Source: Polymyxa betae
Lineage: Eukaryota; Endomyxa; Phytomyxea; Plasmodiophorida; Plasmodiophoridae
Assembly (NCBI GenBank): GCA_003693705.1
Contig: RBZT01000441.1
Coordinates: forward strand, 84,400-148,399
Direction: 5' to 3'
DNA: 64,000 bases
Shown here: one piece after another, positions 42,795-54,943 of the stretch
Position numbering within the stretch: the stretch's first letter is position 1
Layout of the letters: every line of letters begins with the position of its first letter
Notes under the pieces: model-generated
Databases searched by the model: none
Told to the model about the DNA's origin: nothing
Seen by the model: only the letters and a program-made list of their open reading frames with translations
Made by a program: the position numbers and the translations under genes

Positions 42795-44294
42795 ATGTTG
42801 ACGGTAGAATTCTAGTTCTTTCGAATAAGAATCGGCACTAATTATGGGTAGGCGCCGTTGGAATTAGACTGTCGCGTCCAGAACTATGCCTGGGGGAAAC
42901 CCGGGTCTGAATCTGCTGTGGCACGCTTGCGATCAATCCATGATCCCATTGATGAATCAGCTCCTTATGCTGAACTCTGGATGGGAACTCATTATAATGG
43001 ACCTTCGTTAGCATTAAATTCGAAAACTCCCCTTAAGGACGTCCTTGATGGCAACGACTTGCCATTTCTCTTCAAAGTTATCAAATCAAAGTAGCGTCTG
43101 TGTTTCTTATTCTGGTTTAGGTGCTTTCTGTGAACAAAGCACTTTCTATCCAAGCACATCCAGACAAAAATTTGGCCAAGGTTCTGCATAAAGCCTCTCC
43201 TATGGTGTCTATTGATTCCTTCTCATTGTCGGCTGTGAGATTTAACTTTTTATAGCATTATGCTGATGACAACCACAAACCAGAGATGGCTGTCGCCTTA
43301 ACTCGCTTTGAAGCGCTTTGTGGATTTCGTCCTGTCTTTGAAATCGCTCAGTTCTTATCCGAAGTTCCACGTAAGGTCTAACTAACAGTTCTTCGATCAA
43401 TTACCAAGATGTGTGTTTAGAACTTCGAAGATTAGTTGGCGAAGATGCTGCTCAGGAATTTCTTAATTGTGTGCAATCTGAACAAAAGTGCAAAAAGCAA
43501 CTTCGTTCGATCTTCACGAACTTGATGACGTCGCGAGCTGAAGATGTCCAAAGAGAGCTCAACAGCCTCTTGCATGAAATTGAAGGTCTTACAGTCTGAT
43601 TAATCCATGTTCTTTTTGTGCTCAGATGTGTTTTTAGATTTGAGATTAACGATTGAGGGATCGCATTCGAAACTTGATATCAAAACTCTTGTAAACCGCC
43701 TTTCCGCAGAATATCCCAACGACGTTGGTGTATTCTGCGTTTTCTTTCTGAACGCTCTGGAACTACAGCCAGGCAGCGGTTTATATCTGGGAGCTAATGA
43801 ACCTCATGCATATCTTAGCGGTGACTGTATTGAGGTTATGGCTTGTTCTGATAATGTTGTTCGTGCTGGGCTCACGCCCAAGTATCGCGATGTTGCAACT
43901 CTCTGTAGTATGTTGACGTACAATGCTTCGGTAATTGCTCTTTGATGCTATCAGATGGTGTTCGGTCGTTTTTAAAGTCATGTTGTAGGTTCCAGAAATT
44001 CGCCAAGGTCACACTTTGGATGAGAACACAATGGAATACAGAGCACCCGTATCTGAGTTCTACTTGACTAAAACTCGGATTGCGGCCAAATCAGAATCGC
44101 TGTCCAGTATGCTTCAGGCACTTCCAAGTGTATCGATCGCCTTAGTCATTAGCGGCTCTGGAAGATTAAATGACATTGCTTTGAAACCAGGCACAGTTGT
44201 TGCCATCCCGGCCATGTTTGAGTCTATTGTGGAAGCTGATGTTGGAAATGATCTCATTTTATTCCGATGTTCTGAAAAACCTGACAGAAACTAG
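42795..44294 (+). CDS. MPI: Mannose-6-phosphate isomerase
   Basis: Seven exons (42795-42803, 42852-43076, 43121-43204, 43256-43370, 43421-43585, 43626-43930, 43989-44294) give 402 aa in phase. The enzyme interconverts fructose-6-P and mannose-6-P and feeds GDP-mannose and GPI synthesis. Motifs: [10 protein letters not shown], the [16 protein letters not shown] segment, [12 protein letters not shown] (zinc ligands Q and H), [20 protein letters not shown] (zinc Glu and catalytic region), [21 protein letters not shown] (zinc His) and [16 protein letters not shown]. The first exon is only ATGTTGACG. The start is fixed by an in-frame stop directly before exon 2. Confidence 0.95.
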
Positions 44295-44396
44295 TCTCAC
44301 AATACACCCAATATATTGTTTGTCGTGATAGTTCAGCCTCCTCTGCACAAATGATCAGTCGGCTATGGATATGAAACTAAACGTCTGACCCTATAG

Positions 44397-44736
44397 GTGG
44401 AATTAGAGCTATTTCATCTTTGGGCTGCACCAGAATCGATGCATCGTTGGCATGTTGCATCTCGAGATTTACGCTTACTGCTAAATGACTCCTATGGCGG
44501 TCTAAAGCCGGATAATATTCCATTATCTGAAACCGAAGCTTTCAGAGCGCTGTCTCAAACCAGAATGCAAAGACCTGATCGAGCAGATCGGGCAGTGATA
44601 CTTGATCACTATCCATGCCGATTTCAACAGTAGACTGGCCGCCGACGACTTCCCGAGCCTGGCCAAACAGCAGAATACGGAAGCGGATCTCACCCTCTTC
44701 ACCTCTCATACGTATTTAATGCGTTTTAGTAAAAGT
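44397..44736 (+). CDS. Small protein, possibly cytochrome bc1 subunit 7-like
   Basis: Between two firm genes lies a frame after an acceptor-like ccctatag that encodes LRLLLNDSYGGLKPDNIPLS, ETEAFRALSQ and RPDRADRAVILD. A neighbouring frame continues DFNSRLAADDFPSLAKQQNT to a TGA at about 44736. Joined, the order weakly recalls QCR7/UQCRB (LGLxxDDL...ALxRLP...RxxRA). No clean intron joins them, and the first exon was not found. The assignment is tentative. Confidence 0.3.
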
Positions 44737-44829
44737 ACGTTATGGTCTTGACCGGCTCACCAAACGCCCATTCACTTTCGGGCGCTTTGACCATTGTCCC
44801 AGCTCAGCAGAAAAGTGACATGAAGTATG

Positions 44830-47680
44830 CTATTTGGATTTTTTGGATTTATTGTGGACAGATGGATTGCAGAGACGACAAAACGACTGCATCGTTTCAG
44901 GTTGAATGATAATACAATTAGGGCAATTAAATTCACAACAGTTAAAGCATAGCCTGCGTCTTAACGACAGAGTAAACACTCCCGAACAGCACTGGCACGT
45001 TGAAGTCGCTACCGAATCTTCGAATCTTACAGAGCCGATACTTATACGCAGAGCTGAAACCCAATGAAGCCGATCACGTTCATCTCGTGCATGAACAATC
45101 ATTGATTTCCGTCTTCGTACGATCTATAATACCAGTGAGGGTTTGACAATGTAACCAATACAAGTCTAGAACCTGAAGCGGAGTAGGTTTTACTGAGTAT
45201 CTTGGGGAAGCAGCAGCAGCGCTGGCAACAAAATCATTGACAAAAATCAGATCCTGACCAATCGCCATTCGTTTCTTAACCGAATGGGATAACCCTGATT
45301 TCGACAATTTGCACATCAGCATTACTCTTTCGAAAAGGAAGCAGATCAGCGGCTCTTCATCGCCCTGTTTCCATAACTGTTCGCATGCTTAGACTCGGTA
45401 ACCCATGCTGAATCAAGCACCTACTGGCCCTTTCCGAATGAATCTGCCTAAATCCTCTTTTCGATCCAATTTTTCTATTTGGCTTCGCGCCAAAGCTGTC
45501 CTTCTACATAGATCTGAAACTTCAAAACTGGAGACAAGAGAGGATAATATGGAGACAATGCAGCATCTTGTTAGTGAGTCTTCGCGAAGCAGAGAAATGT
45601 ATGCCTATAGTTGAAATAAGCGCATCATCCACGAGCAAATTCAGTCTCAGACCGGCAGGCGTTGAGCAGGTAGCTCGAGCAAATCAATCAAACTTCTGCG
45701 ACCAGGATCTGAAGTCTGCTCCAAACAGGCTGCCAGGAACCGTCTCAATTTCGGTTTACGAGCCATCTCGTTCTTTACAGTATCCAACGATCGCTCGATA
45801 TTCGAGACGTAAAGAGAACCAGTATAGGTTCGTAAAAAAGGCAAATTTCTTGTAAAGACATCTTCCATGCCTGAATACGGCGATTCTCTCAGATCTTTCT
45901 CAAGATGAGTATGAGACATAAGCAGTGCTAAAGGTTGACCGAATACTACATGGAGATCATCGCGAGATAACAGGCGAAGTTTCGAAACGCACGACATCGT
46001 GATTAGAGGGTTGACATACAGCGAGATTAACGTGGAAAACTCGTTAGTGAAACGATTTTCTTGCTGTAAAAACAGTTGAAATTGTGCTTCAGCATTAGCT
46101 GGTGATGAGGTTAACGGAGGGTCTTGGCTGGGTGAAGGATCCATATCGTGGATCTGACTACATTCCCCATCTTCATCTGACAACATCTTTCCTTCTTCGG
46201 AGTCGGATTTGCAGGCCTTTTCAGGTTCCTTCGGAGAGAGAGGCAGATCCGAATAAGGCATCTTCATAGTCTCGGAAAGACAAGCCGGGCAGAGATTGAT
46301 GAGTTCTTCAGCAAATCCATTAACCCTTGAATCTGTATAATGACGAATACAATTGGAGCAGTTGAAGTATGAGCAATGCTCACACAGAATCCGTCTCATA
46401 TCCAATGTGAAAAAAGCCTGACAGCTACGACAGTTCATGGCGCCTATCTGATCCAACTCTTGACTAGTTCCAGATATACACAGCTCGAAAGCATGCAGCC
46501 AATGTTCCAAATTATCTAAACATTCGTAGCTAAGTTGATGCTGCCATAGAATGGATCGGCATACCTGTAAAGATAGGTTTGATGTGAGCGCCAGAATCGA
46601 TACGATAGATGGTGATCGTATTGGGGTCAGCTCCAGGTCCATTAGGCTCGATAGATGTAAGCCGATCGACAGCCATTACTTGATCTATATAAAATCCTTG
46701 ATGAAGATCCCCAGAGCATAATGCCAAGCTGTTCCTAAACAGGAACAGATGTTGCTGAGGATCACTGCCAACTCGTCCATGCATAATAAGCCAGTTGTAA
46801 GAGCGCGGGCTCGAATTATCAAGACAGAAACCCATCCTTGATAATCGATCAACTAATGGACCTATGTAAAAAAGTCAGAATTGAGAAAGAAAAGTAAAAA
46901 AACCAGGCGTTGCTTCACATACCTGACATTTGCTTTCGTATGCAATCCCATTGCTCCGACGCAGAAGCTGCAAGCATGTTAACAGCGACTTCATCGATAG
47001 TTTTCTCCCAGATATCCAGCACATACTGCATCTGAACATGATCGGGATGTTCGACCGGCGTGGCGTCCACGAATCGCGATAGGATCTGAGTGTACCTGGA
47101 GAGCCTTTGCAGAGGCAGAGAAAGCAGATGTCGAAGGCTGTCGCCCTGGCATTGTGGATGCGACACCGCATGCGCCAGGAACATCCTCAGACGGGTCTCG
47201 CAGGCACAGCAACGAGCCAGCAATGTTAGACCGCGTTCCTGACCGGTGCAATATTCGATATAGACCGAAGGCGCGCTCTGTGCCCATTCCAGAATAACGT
47301 CGCCTCTATCAGACCATATCAGGAATCATTTCAAGTTTGGAAAACTGCAGCAGCACAACGTACAGCGTCTGCCCGGCGCTCCAGCGCTTCGCCTTCTCTT
47401 CGATATGCTCCAATAGTCGTTGGTGAAGAGCGGCGATCTCGCGAATGTTTCGGAACACGGCTGCAATGTTATTGGCAGACATCAGCTGATGCTCAACATT
47501 CAACGAGCGAATCAGTAGCGGAGTATGAAAGATATCACGAATCGCGCCAAGCGACCGGGCATAGATCCGTTCAGACGACAGCAACTCGTCGAGAACCGAC
47601 TCGCGATCGGCGCCCGTCGGCTGCCCTCTACTACCTTGTAGAATTGGGGCTGAATTCGATCGCTGAAGGCATCTGATCAT
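44830..47680 (-). CDS. RhoGEF with two DH-PH-FYVE cassettes
   Basis: From the ATG at 47680 (MIRCLQRSNSAPILQ) a DH domain begins (DELLSSERIYARSLGAIRDI) and continues over the next exon (SLRHLLSLPLQRLSRYTQIL is the conserved helix of DH). A PH-like domain (NWLIMHGRVGSDPQQHLFLF) and a degenerate FYVE-type zinc cluster follow (CRSCQAFFTLDMRRILCEHC...NCSNC). After an acidic, Ser/Pro linker a second DH appears (FQLFLQQENRFTNEFSTLIS...LIDLLELPAQRLP). A second PH and a second zinc cluster end the protein (CQCCSGVFTLSLRRRLCFNC...CPNC...CRLC). Such FGD-like proteins activate Rho/Cdc42 GTPases at phosphoinositide-rich membranes. Both zinc clusters lack the usual RRHHCR core. Some introns were not mapped base by base. 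Confidence 0.85.
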
Positions 47681-47752
47681 GATATCAATGACAGTGATGT
47701 GACGTGGCAGTCAAGCCTCTTAACTAAGGGAACAAGTTGACAGTCCGTGCAG

Positions 47753-47770
47753 AACCCTAAACCCTAAACA
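47753..47770. other. Two telomere-like CCCTAAA units
   Basis: aaccctaaaccctaaaca lies between the RhoGEF start and the PIG-V stop. It equals two and a half units of the plant-type telomere repeat, or a telo-box promoter element for the RhoGEF. Chance is also possible. Confidence 0.35.
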
Positions 47771-47811
47771 GAAAGGCGTTTATGGTTATCATATTTAAAG
47801 TTCGGTATAGC

Positions 47812-49369
47812 TCAGGTCCAAGGCATGAACGTGGCGAACAGGCAAGTGCCGACGCATGTGAAGACAGCAGACCATACGAGGTATAACAATGAGACTTTGG
47901 AGGATCGCAGCGATTCCTGTCCAACGAACCAGTATAAGATTGGGCAGGATGATAACAGCAGCCGGCTAACGACTTGGATATGGCCAACCTGAACGCCGTT
48001 ATTAGTTCACATTTGGAGAGCGGGCAATTATATACGATGCTCATGAACATCAGGAGAAATGTGGCGTGATAGATGAAGCAGGCCACATTTGACGAGTACA
48101 AGCCTCCCACTGTTGGTTGAGATTTGGACTTTAGCAATCCAGCGCTCAGCAATTGTTTGACACCTCCAATCTGGCAGAAAGAGACGAACGACGCGGTCGT
48201 TAACAGCAGAACTGGTGATGCCAGAAGGAAATTCGGAATCTGCTTGATGGTGTAATACTTGAACGCCCCAAGTCCCCTAACTGCTTAGTAGGATACGTTT
48301 ATGGAGAAAACGATTGGAGCATTTACCAGTATTCGGCCTGGACGAAGGAATAGATATTAGGAATGCGCTCGCTGCAATATGGACGATTTCCACCTAAGCA
48401 GAACATCCTATAACCAAATACTAAAAACAACACCAGGGGAAGCAGCACCAAAGCCATCAGCATGATGGACTCGATCCAGATAATAAGTAGCGCCTTAAAC
48501 CTGAACCCTGATAAGTTCGACTTCTGTAGAGCCTAATGATCGATGATTTGCAGTTTGTCGTTGAGATTATTAAAGGTTACCTGGTAAACGATATATCCAA
48601 CCAAAACTGCTCCGTTCGTACGAGTTGCAACAGAAGTAGCGAAAAGGATTGCTGCAGCAACAGAATGACCGCGGGTTAAACACCAAAGTCCCCAAAAGGA
48701 GGCACAGGCAAATAACGACTCGGTATATACAGCTGACATAAAGATACCAGCCTGATGTTGAAGTTAATCTCAACCAAACGAGGATATAAAGCAGATTACA
48801 GGGGTGAAGCAAAAAGCAATTGCACTCCGATAGGCGACCTGTTCATTGCCTAGAACGGCTTGACCTAACCTAAAGTAGGCATATTAAGTATGCAATCTCT
48901 TATTGATTCAAAGTGACAAACCTGTACAGCCCCAACGTTGCTAAAACAAAACAGCCGTTGGAGATCAGCACTCCAGATGCCACACTGGCATACCATTCAT
49001 CTACATTGACAAACAATCGCATAGCTGTTCATAACTCAGCTTAGAAATTGATATCGTATCCTAAGAAAAACTAGACCTTCGGAGAGCACGCGAATGCACA
49101 ATGGTAGGAACGGCTGGAATGCAAACTGTTGCTCGAAACGATATGAATGTTGAGCAATATCTATATAGAAAATGGAATCCCTGAATCAAAAGTGAATCCA
49201 AGAGCGACGATGCAATCCCATGCTCAGCATACCATTGGGCGAGTGGTGACCCACCTGACCTATCGTAATGAGGAAAACAATAACCTGTTATCAGAGCCAA
49301 AAGAAGAGTGAAGCAACGGGTTCCAAGAGCAGTCAGAATCAGCGATCGTGTCTTGCATTTAACAGTCAT
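47812..49369 (-). CDS. PIGV: GPI mannosyltransferase 2 (PIG-V)
   Basis: PIG-V adds the second mannose to the GPI anchor in the ER lumen. Several exons with short introns start at the ATG at 49369. The first intron brings together LAQWDSIFYIDIAQHSYRFE, the family's catalytic W-D...IAxxGYxxEQ motif. Further hallmarks: FAFQPFLPL, VYTESLFACASFWGLW, TSVATRTNGAVLVGY and, near the C-terminus after an intron, VQVVSRLLLSSCPILYWF (reconstructed across 48000-47953). Many membrane helices are visible. The product ends ATFMPWT. It works together with the mannose supply from the isomerase 3.5 kb away. Confidence 0.88.
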
Positions 49370-49448
49370 ATCGTCGACTCCGAACTGCGTTACGTCTAAT
49401 ATCTAAAGAGGCATAATTTATTAGTTATGAGGTATTCTTGATGGATAT

Positions 49449-49990
49449 CTAGTGGATTTTAATAGGTTTTGGAGTAGATGTAGCTTTCTTCGGGAGCTTG
49501 AAATACAGCATTCCGTTCTTAGACGTCACTTCTATCTTCTCTAAATCGAGGTTGGGAGGAAGGCGCTGCTGAAAAGTGACAGTTCCATAATGCCGGTCGC
49601 TCCAGATAGTTCTGTTCTCCTCGATGTTATTTTCTCGTTTCTTTTTGGCTTCTGCGGCGGAAGACGCTTGTTCGTTGCCTTTGAAATTAACAACAACTTT
49701 GAGCAGATTGACATCGGTTAGATATATTTTGATGTTATCCTTGTGTACTCCTGGAACCTCCAACCGCAGCATGTACATGTCGTCTTTCTCATAAATATCT
49801 CCTTTAAGAGATGGACTAAACGGCTGAGAAGAGTCATCGGTATACGGCGCTCCATTTGCAGTTGTTGGGTAAATGTCCATAAAGTTCAAAAGCCTGTTTA
49901 GGCGTGAGAGTGGATTCTGTATCGGTATTAGTGCAGGCGAGCATAATGCAAGCACATACGAACCTGGACCGCAAACGGCGACAAAGCCAT
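49449..49990 (-). CDS. Small heat-shock protein (Hsp20/alpha-crystallin)
   Basis: Exons 49990-49964 and 49916-49449 encode 164 aa. The alpha-crystallin domain is complete: DIYEKDDMYMLRLEVPGVHK, then DNIKIYLTDVNLLKVVV, RHYGTVTFQQRLPPNLDLEK and SKNGMLYFKLPK. The A-x-x-x-n-G-v-L type motif is ASKNGMLYFKLPK-like with T for A. The C-terminal I-x-I/V motif is present as KPIKI. The family forms ATP-independent oligomeric chaperones. There is no targeting signal, so it is cytosolic. The charged insertion AEAKKKRENNIEE between strands is unusual. Confidence 0.92.
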
Positions 49991-50349
49991 GGCTCGATGA
50001 CGACACCAATTACACTCAATATCGAATTAATCAATTATGAAGCAGAATATTCCGTTAAGCGGGTCGAACGTATTCATTGATGGCAGCAGCAAGTGCAATG
50101 AGCGAACAGCGACCAATGACTGGATTATGTTACTCCACTCGTCGTCTATTGTACATTTGTACAGCACTGCTCAAACATGGCTTTGTTGCTCCTCGGCCTG
50201 TTCCACTCTCTCCATCTCTCTTACTTGGTTGTTCTTCCATTCCCACTCCCTCCGTCCCATATATTGCTGTCTCTGTGTCTGATTCAATCGATTCAAATTA
50301 ACAATAATATGTTGTTTAATGACGATTTAATGTGCTGCTGGACTTGATA
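49991..50349. other. Intergenic
   Basis: 359 bp upstream of the small heat-shock gene and downstream of the Rabconnectin gene. It is the likely heat-shock promoter. No perfect nGAAnnTTCn array was recognised, and the plus-strand ORF at 50037 has no support. Confidence 0.4.
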
Positions 50350-53300
50350 TTACTCGGACGAAAACTGATGTATAGATCGATCTTCCCTGGTTAGCTGAAT
50401 TCCAGCAGAAGTCCAAGAGAGAATGATTCGCTGAAGGCATTCCACTTCTGTTATTTCCGACTTCAAAGATACGAGTTCTATCACACGGATGCTTTGAGTA
50501 ATAGGTGCACTAAGCCATTGTGTCATGAAGCTACGGCTGGGATTGGACAATGACCAAATACGAATAGCAGGTGGATTCTCTTTAGCACAGTATGAGGCCA
50601 TCATTGATCCTGGCAGACGTATAAGATTCCAATCTTCTTTCTACAATCAGGAATTACCATCTGGGTTGAAAGAAATGGCATCGATTTGAGCGCTGGGCCC
50701 TTCCAAACATTTCCATTTCGATGCAGTCGTTATGTCATAAATGGCAATATCTCTACCGGACGCGAAGGCTACCAGTTGTAATTCCGAATGCATTTTAACA
50801 ATGGGGAACTTGAGTGAAAATGCCCTGAAAACCGAAATTGCAGGACGGAGAATGGCCTTCCGTACAGAAGATCTGGAGAAGATTGAGAAAGCCATTGTTA
50901 GGGCAAACATAACGAACTCGTTAGGATTTAAACGATTAACGATCATCTTGACTGTCGTAGGAATAAGTTTTTTATCTTGCCCCAGCAATAAGCTTGAAGG
51001 ATTTTTCATGACAAGATCTGCCGCACATTCTAATGCTGTAATCGAGAAATTTTCATTTGACTGCTACATGGTTAGACATTATTGGGGCAACAAAGAAGCA
51101 TCAGACCTTCTTGGCATTATGTAAAACTTTGGCGATTACAACGAAAAATTCAGCTGGACTCACAGACGATAACTCTAGTAATGCTCGACGAGCCGAAAGC
51201 TGGATTGTTACATGGAGAAAAGCAGGTCAATCGGAATCGCCTTACCTGTAGAGTTTCGGTCGCGTCCCCTTTGTCATTGGCGCTGAGCGATAGCAATTGG
51301 AAAATAACCCTGTCCATGGGAGATAAGAAAGTCTGCCAATGGCGAGCTCCTAAAAATCAGGTTATTTAGGAAGCAATATCAGGCAGTATATTACCCTTCC
51401 CTATCAGATCTGCAGCAAGCGATGCTCGCACCTGGTCATTTGTTTTCTCTGTGATTAGATGGAGCAACAGACCACATAAAGATGGACCGATTTCTTCGTT
51501 CAACGAGAATCGATGATTAACACACAAAAAGCACAGGATCATAGCACACATCAACTCTTCATCGCTCCTGGAAAGAAATTCCAACTATCCATCAAAGTAA
51601 TTAGAGCCGATTTTGCATTGGAATAATGGTACTTTGGAAGGAGATTCATGGTGTTCATAATCGCGATCATCGGAAACCTCCTCAAGTTGAATGGTATGGC
51701 CTTTGAAAACAGACGACCAATAGCCGAACGCTGTGGACTTTTTCTGTACTGACATCCGAGTGATAGCGCTTTGAAGCAAGAGACGAGCAGACACATGAAC
51801 TGGCTCAGCGCAATGCAAACTAAAGGCAGACAGGACCTATCAATCACATAAGTGTGTTTGAAAACGTTTTACAAAGTAATCATACTCGTAACGCCGGTTC
51901 TTTATAAAGCAGCAGAGCATCAGGTAAAAGAACCCCATAGTTGGCCAACAACCTTGAGCAAAGTGATTGATCAACCGTTGAGCCTGTTGACATCTTTCCC
52001 CCAATGATTAAACGCCTTCAACAATGCCCAAACCACTGACCAATGGCATATATATTGAATTGATACAGATAGAATTGAGCGCCGTGCATCTGTGTGAAAA
52101 TCGCCAGCGGGAGGTCGCAGGCCAGCGGGATGGTAACAACAAAGTGATCGAGCACGGATCTGCGAACTTCAGCAAAGATTTATGACAAAAAATAGACTGT
52201 ACGTTGGTTTGTTGAATTTGAAAATTTGTATGCAGACGCAGTACCAAACATAGCAAAGCAAAGGTACGATAGCAAATCACTACGAATTAAATACATGGGA
52301 TCGAAGAGGTCAAATCGCTCCGATATTTGCTATATAAATATTTCAGAGAAAATATTGGCACGATTCGGCCTTTACCTTATCTAAATCCGGATCCAACGTC
52401 CAATCAATAAATAAAGATGCAGCTAAACGCAGTCCATCCTCAGAAAAATCGGTAGAATTAAGCCCGGCGCTCGTTTGGACAGCTGTTATGACACCAAAGT
52501 AGTGAGAGCAAAATTCAAGACAAAACGAAGATAGCGTACGGGTAGATTCGGTTGAATCTGTCTCCAGCTTCTGATTGGGACGAGATTTTATCACATGAGC
52601 TGAAAGCAAGTCTAAGACCGGGACAAGATTGACAGTGCACACTTTAGCGTTCAAATTAAAGCCAATGTTCGGGATTACGCTGAATATGGTATTTGAAGTC
52701 TGAAACCAGTATTAGCCTATCGTATGGTTGACAAAAAAAGTCCAGTCACCGAGAGACTGGGCTCAGCGAAGGATTCAACATGAAATCCATGAGCATGCAG
52801 AAATTCTCGAGCAGCTTTGCCTTTCAAAATACGATCCAATGCTCCAGTAGAAGATATCCAGACATAAATGCTGGAATCCTGGGTCAAGGAGATCACAAAA
52901 CCAGCGTTTTTCACCCAGGCATTATGAAGAAAGCTTAAAGACAATTCAGGTGCAATCAAGGCATTACCAAACTTAGACAACCTGGTAACTAGGCTTGAAT
53001 GACCAATTCCGACCATTTCTTGAGTGATAAAAGAGGAGCCCAGCACTTTATACAGCGAGAAAGAGTTGTCCTGGGAAATTGCAGCCACTTCTAGCTCACC
53101 TATTTGAGCAAATCGAAGAACGGCATTGAAATGCAAATCATATTTTGCTAAGCACGAGGGGCTAAACCTTGAATGAATTACTTGTAAATCGGTTGAATGT
53201 TATCCGACCTATCATCCAATTTCCAAGCTGATACTTCGCCATCTGAAGATCCACAGAAAAGCACCGACTGGATATACGATAAAGCTGTGATCGCAGTCGT

Positions 53301-54710
53301 ATGAGCTTTCCACTCTTTCAGAGGCAGCTTTGATGTTAAAGGACGAGTTCGAATAAGTCCTGAATCTGAACAAAGAAACTCAATTAATTGTGATCCAAGC
53401 AATGTCAAGTTACGTACCAAAGCCAGCTATCAAAATTGGAACTTTTGATGCGATTATATGAGATGCTGTGATTTGTGGAGTCGATTTGTGATTTCGAAAT
53501 AAGTCACCAATTGACGATACATTCGGCCTGCTGCATAATCCATCGCTTATCTCATATACGGACCCGCATGGCAGATAATCTCCACCACAAACAAATACCC
53601 CAGCATCCCCCTTTACGAGAACAATTGGATGGGCAGATATGACAGATTGAGAGGATGATGTTGGCAGTTCAATTGAACGTAGAATCGAGAAATTACTGGC
53701 ATCTAGCAAATCGACATTCTTGTTGTTGTTGTGAACAAACGCAATCGTAGCACCACTGTTGAACGACATCCCGGCACCAAGCTCAGTAGCACAGCGCTCA
53801 ATATCACGTTTGGCAAAAATTTCTCCTTCGTCATTGATCTTTAAAGGTAGGAAAGACGACCTATTGTATATAATTGCATTATTCCCGAATATTGTTAAAC
53901 CAAGAGGAATGCTTATATCTGTAAGCTCAAGCACGGTTTGAAGGCCACCAAGGGACGCCATGCTGAAAGCAAGCATGTAGATTCTGGTAAGAATGAATAA
54001 AGTTTTACTTTTGAGGTGAATTTCAGCATCAATAACTGGCACCTCAAGATCCAACGTCTTAACAATTGACATACTTCCACGATAGCCTTCACCGAGACCA
54101 ACGCGAACAAGATAAATTTGAGTTGCAACTCTTTGCGGTATACAGGCAGCCATCACAAAGGGATCTTCTTTCGAGTTCTGATAGATGCGAATTTTGGAAA
54201 CAGAGACTGTCAGAAGAGGAAGCGAAATAATATTATCGCCGCTAAGGCCTGAAAAACTGTAAATATAACGACATAAACGTTATGAAACTGATTACACTCG
54301 TGAATGCAGATTAACCCATCCACATAACAAACAGCAAATAAGGCCGTCTCGCGAAACTGGAATGTTTCAACAGCAGATATGGCAATGCCGGATTCCTTGC
54401 GACCAATTACAACAGCAGTAGGCATAAATCTTTCCGAGCTTTGCCCAGACACTGCAATCTTCATTTCCGCTACTTGCGACTGAATATTTCTTTCGATCGC
54501 AGTTACATTCGCATTTCGATGAGCGATTCTGGGTGAGTCCGGGGTGATATTATACCTCCTCCAAAGGACGATTTCCCCGGTCACGGATCCGGTCACCAAA
54601 TGGCTGATACATTCGCCAGCCACCGGACTGAGAGCCGAGGCACAGCTAATCCGATGCTGAGGCGCCGACGTCCACCAGACGAAGGGGACGACGAGCTCTT
54701 TAAGGTCCAT
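50350..54710 (-). CDS. WDR7: Rabconnectin-3 beta / WDR7-like protein
   Basis: WDR7 pairs with DmX-like proteins to assemble and regulate the V-ATPase. The start MDLKELVVPFVWWTSAPQHR with ISCASALSPVAGECISHLVT and GEIVLWRRYNITPDS matches the first WD40 blade of WDR7. More blades follow (TTAITALSYIQSVLFCGSSD, GEVSAWKLDD). A long helical HEAT-like middle region comes next. The C-terminal beta-propeller end has SELQLVAFASGRDIAIYDIT, ISFNPDGN and MMASYCAKENPPAIRIWSLS, just as WDR7 ends. It is split by many short introns that I did not map fully. The gene is about 4.4 kb, roughly 1200-1300 residues, shorter than the animal protein (about 1490). Confidence 0.85.
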
Positions 54711-54943
54711 TCAAATCATCGTTTCACGAATGGATAAAGAAACAAGAGGCTTCGTACACGCATTAACATTATGATGGGGCTGTGGGGTGTCATTCCACTC
54801 AGCATGAGATTTCTGAAGGTTCCGCTCAAGGCATAGGGTCGCGTCGTTAACTATTAACCCTGTTCTATGTCATTCATCCATCTCTGTATTTGTTGTTATT
54901 TAGACATTGATGACACTGTGAAGTATGGATCCGAGCGGCTGGA

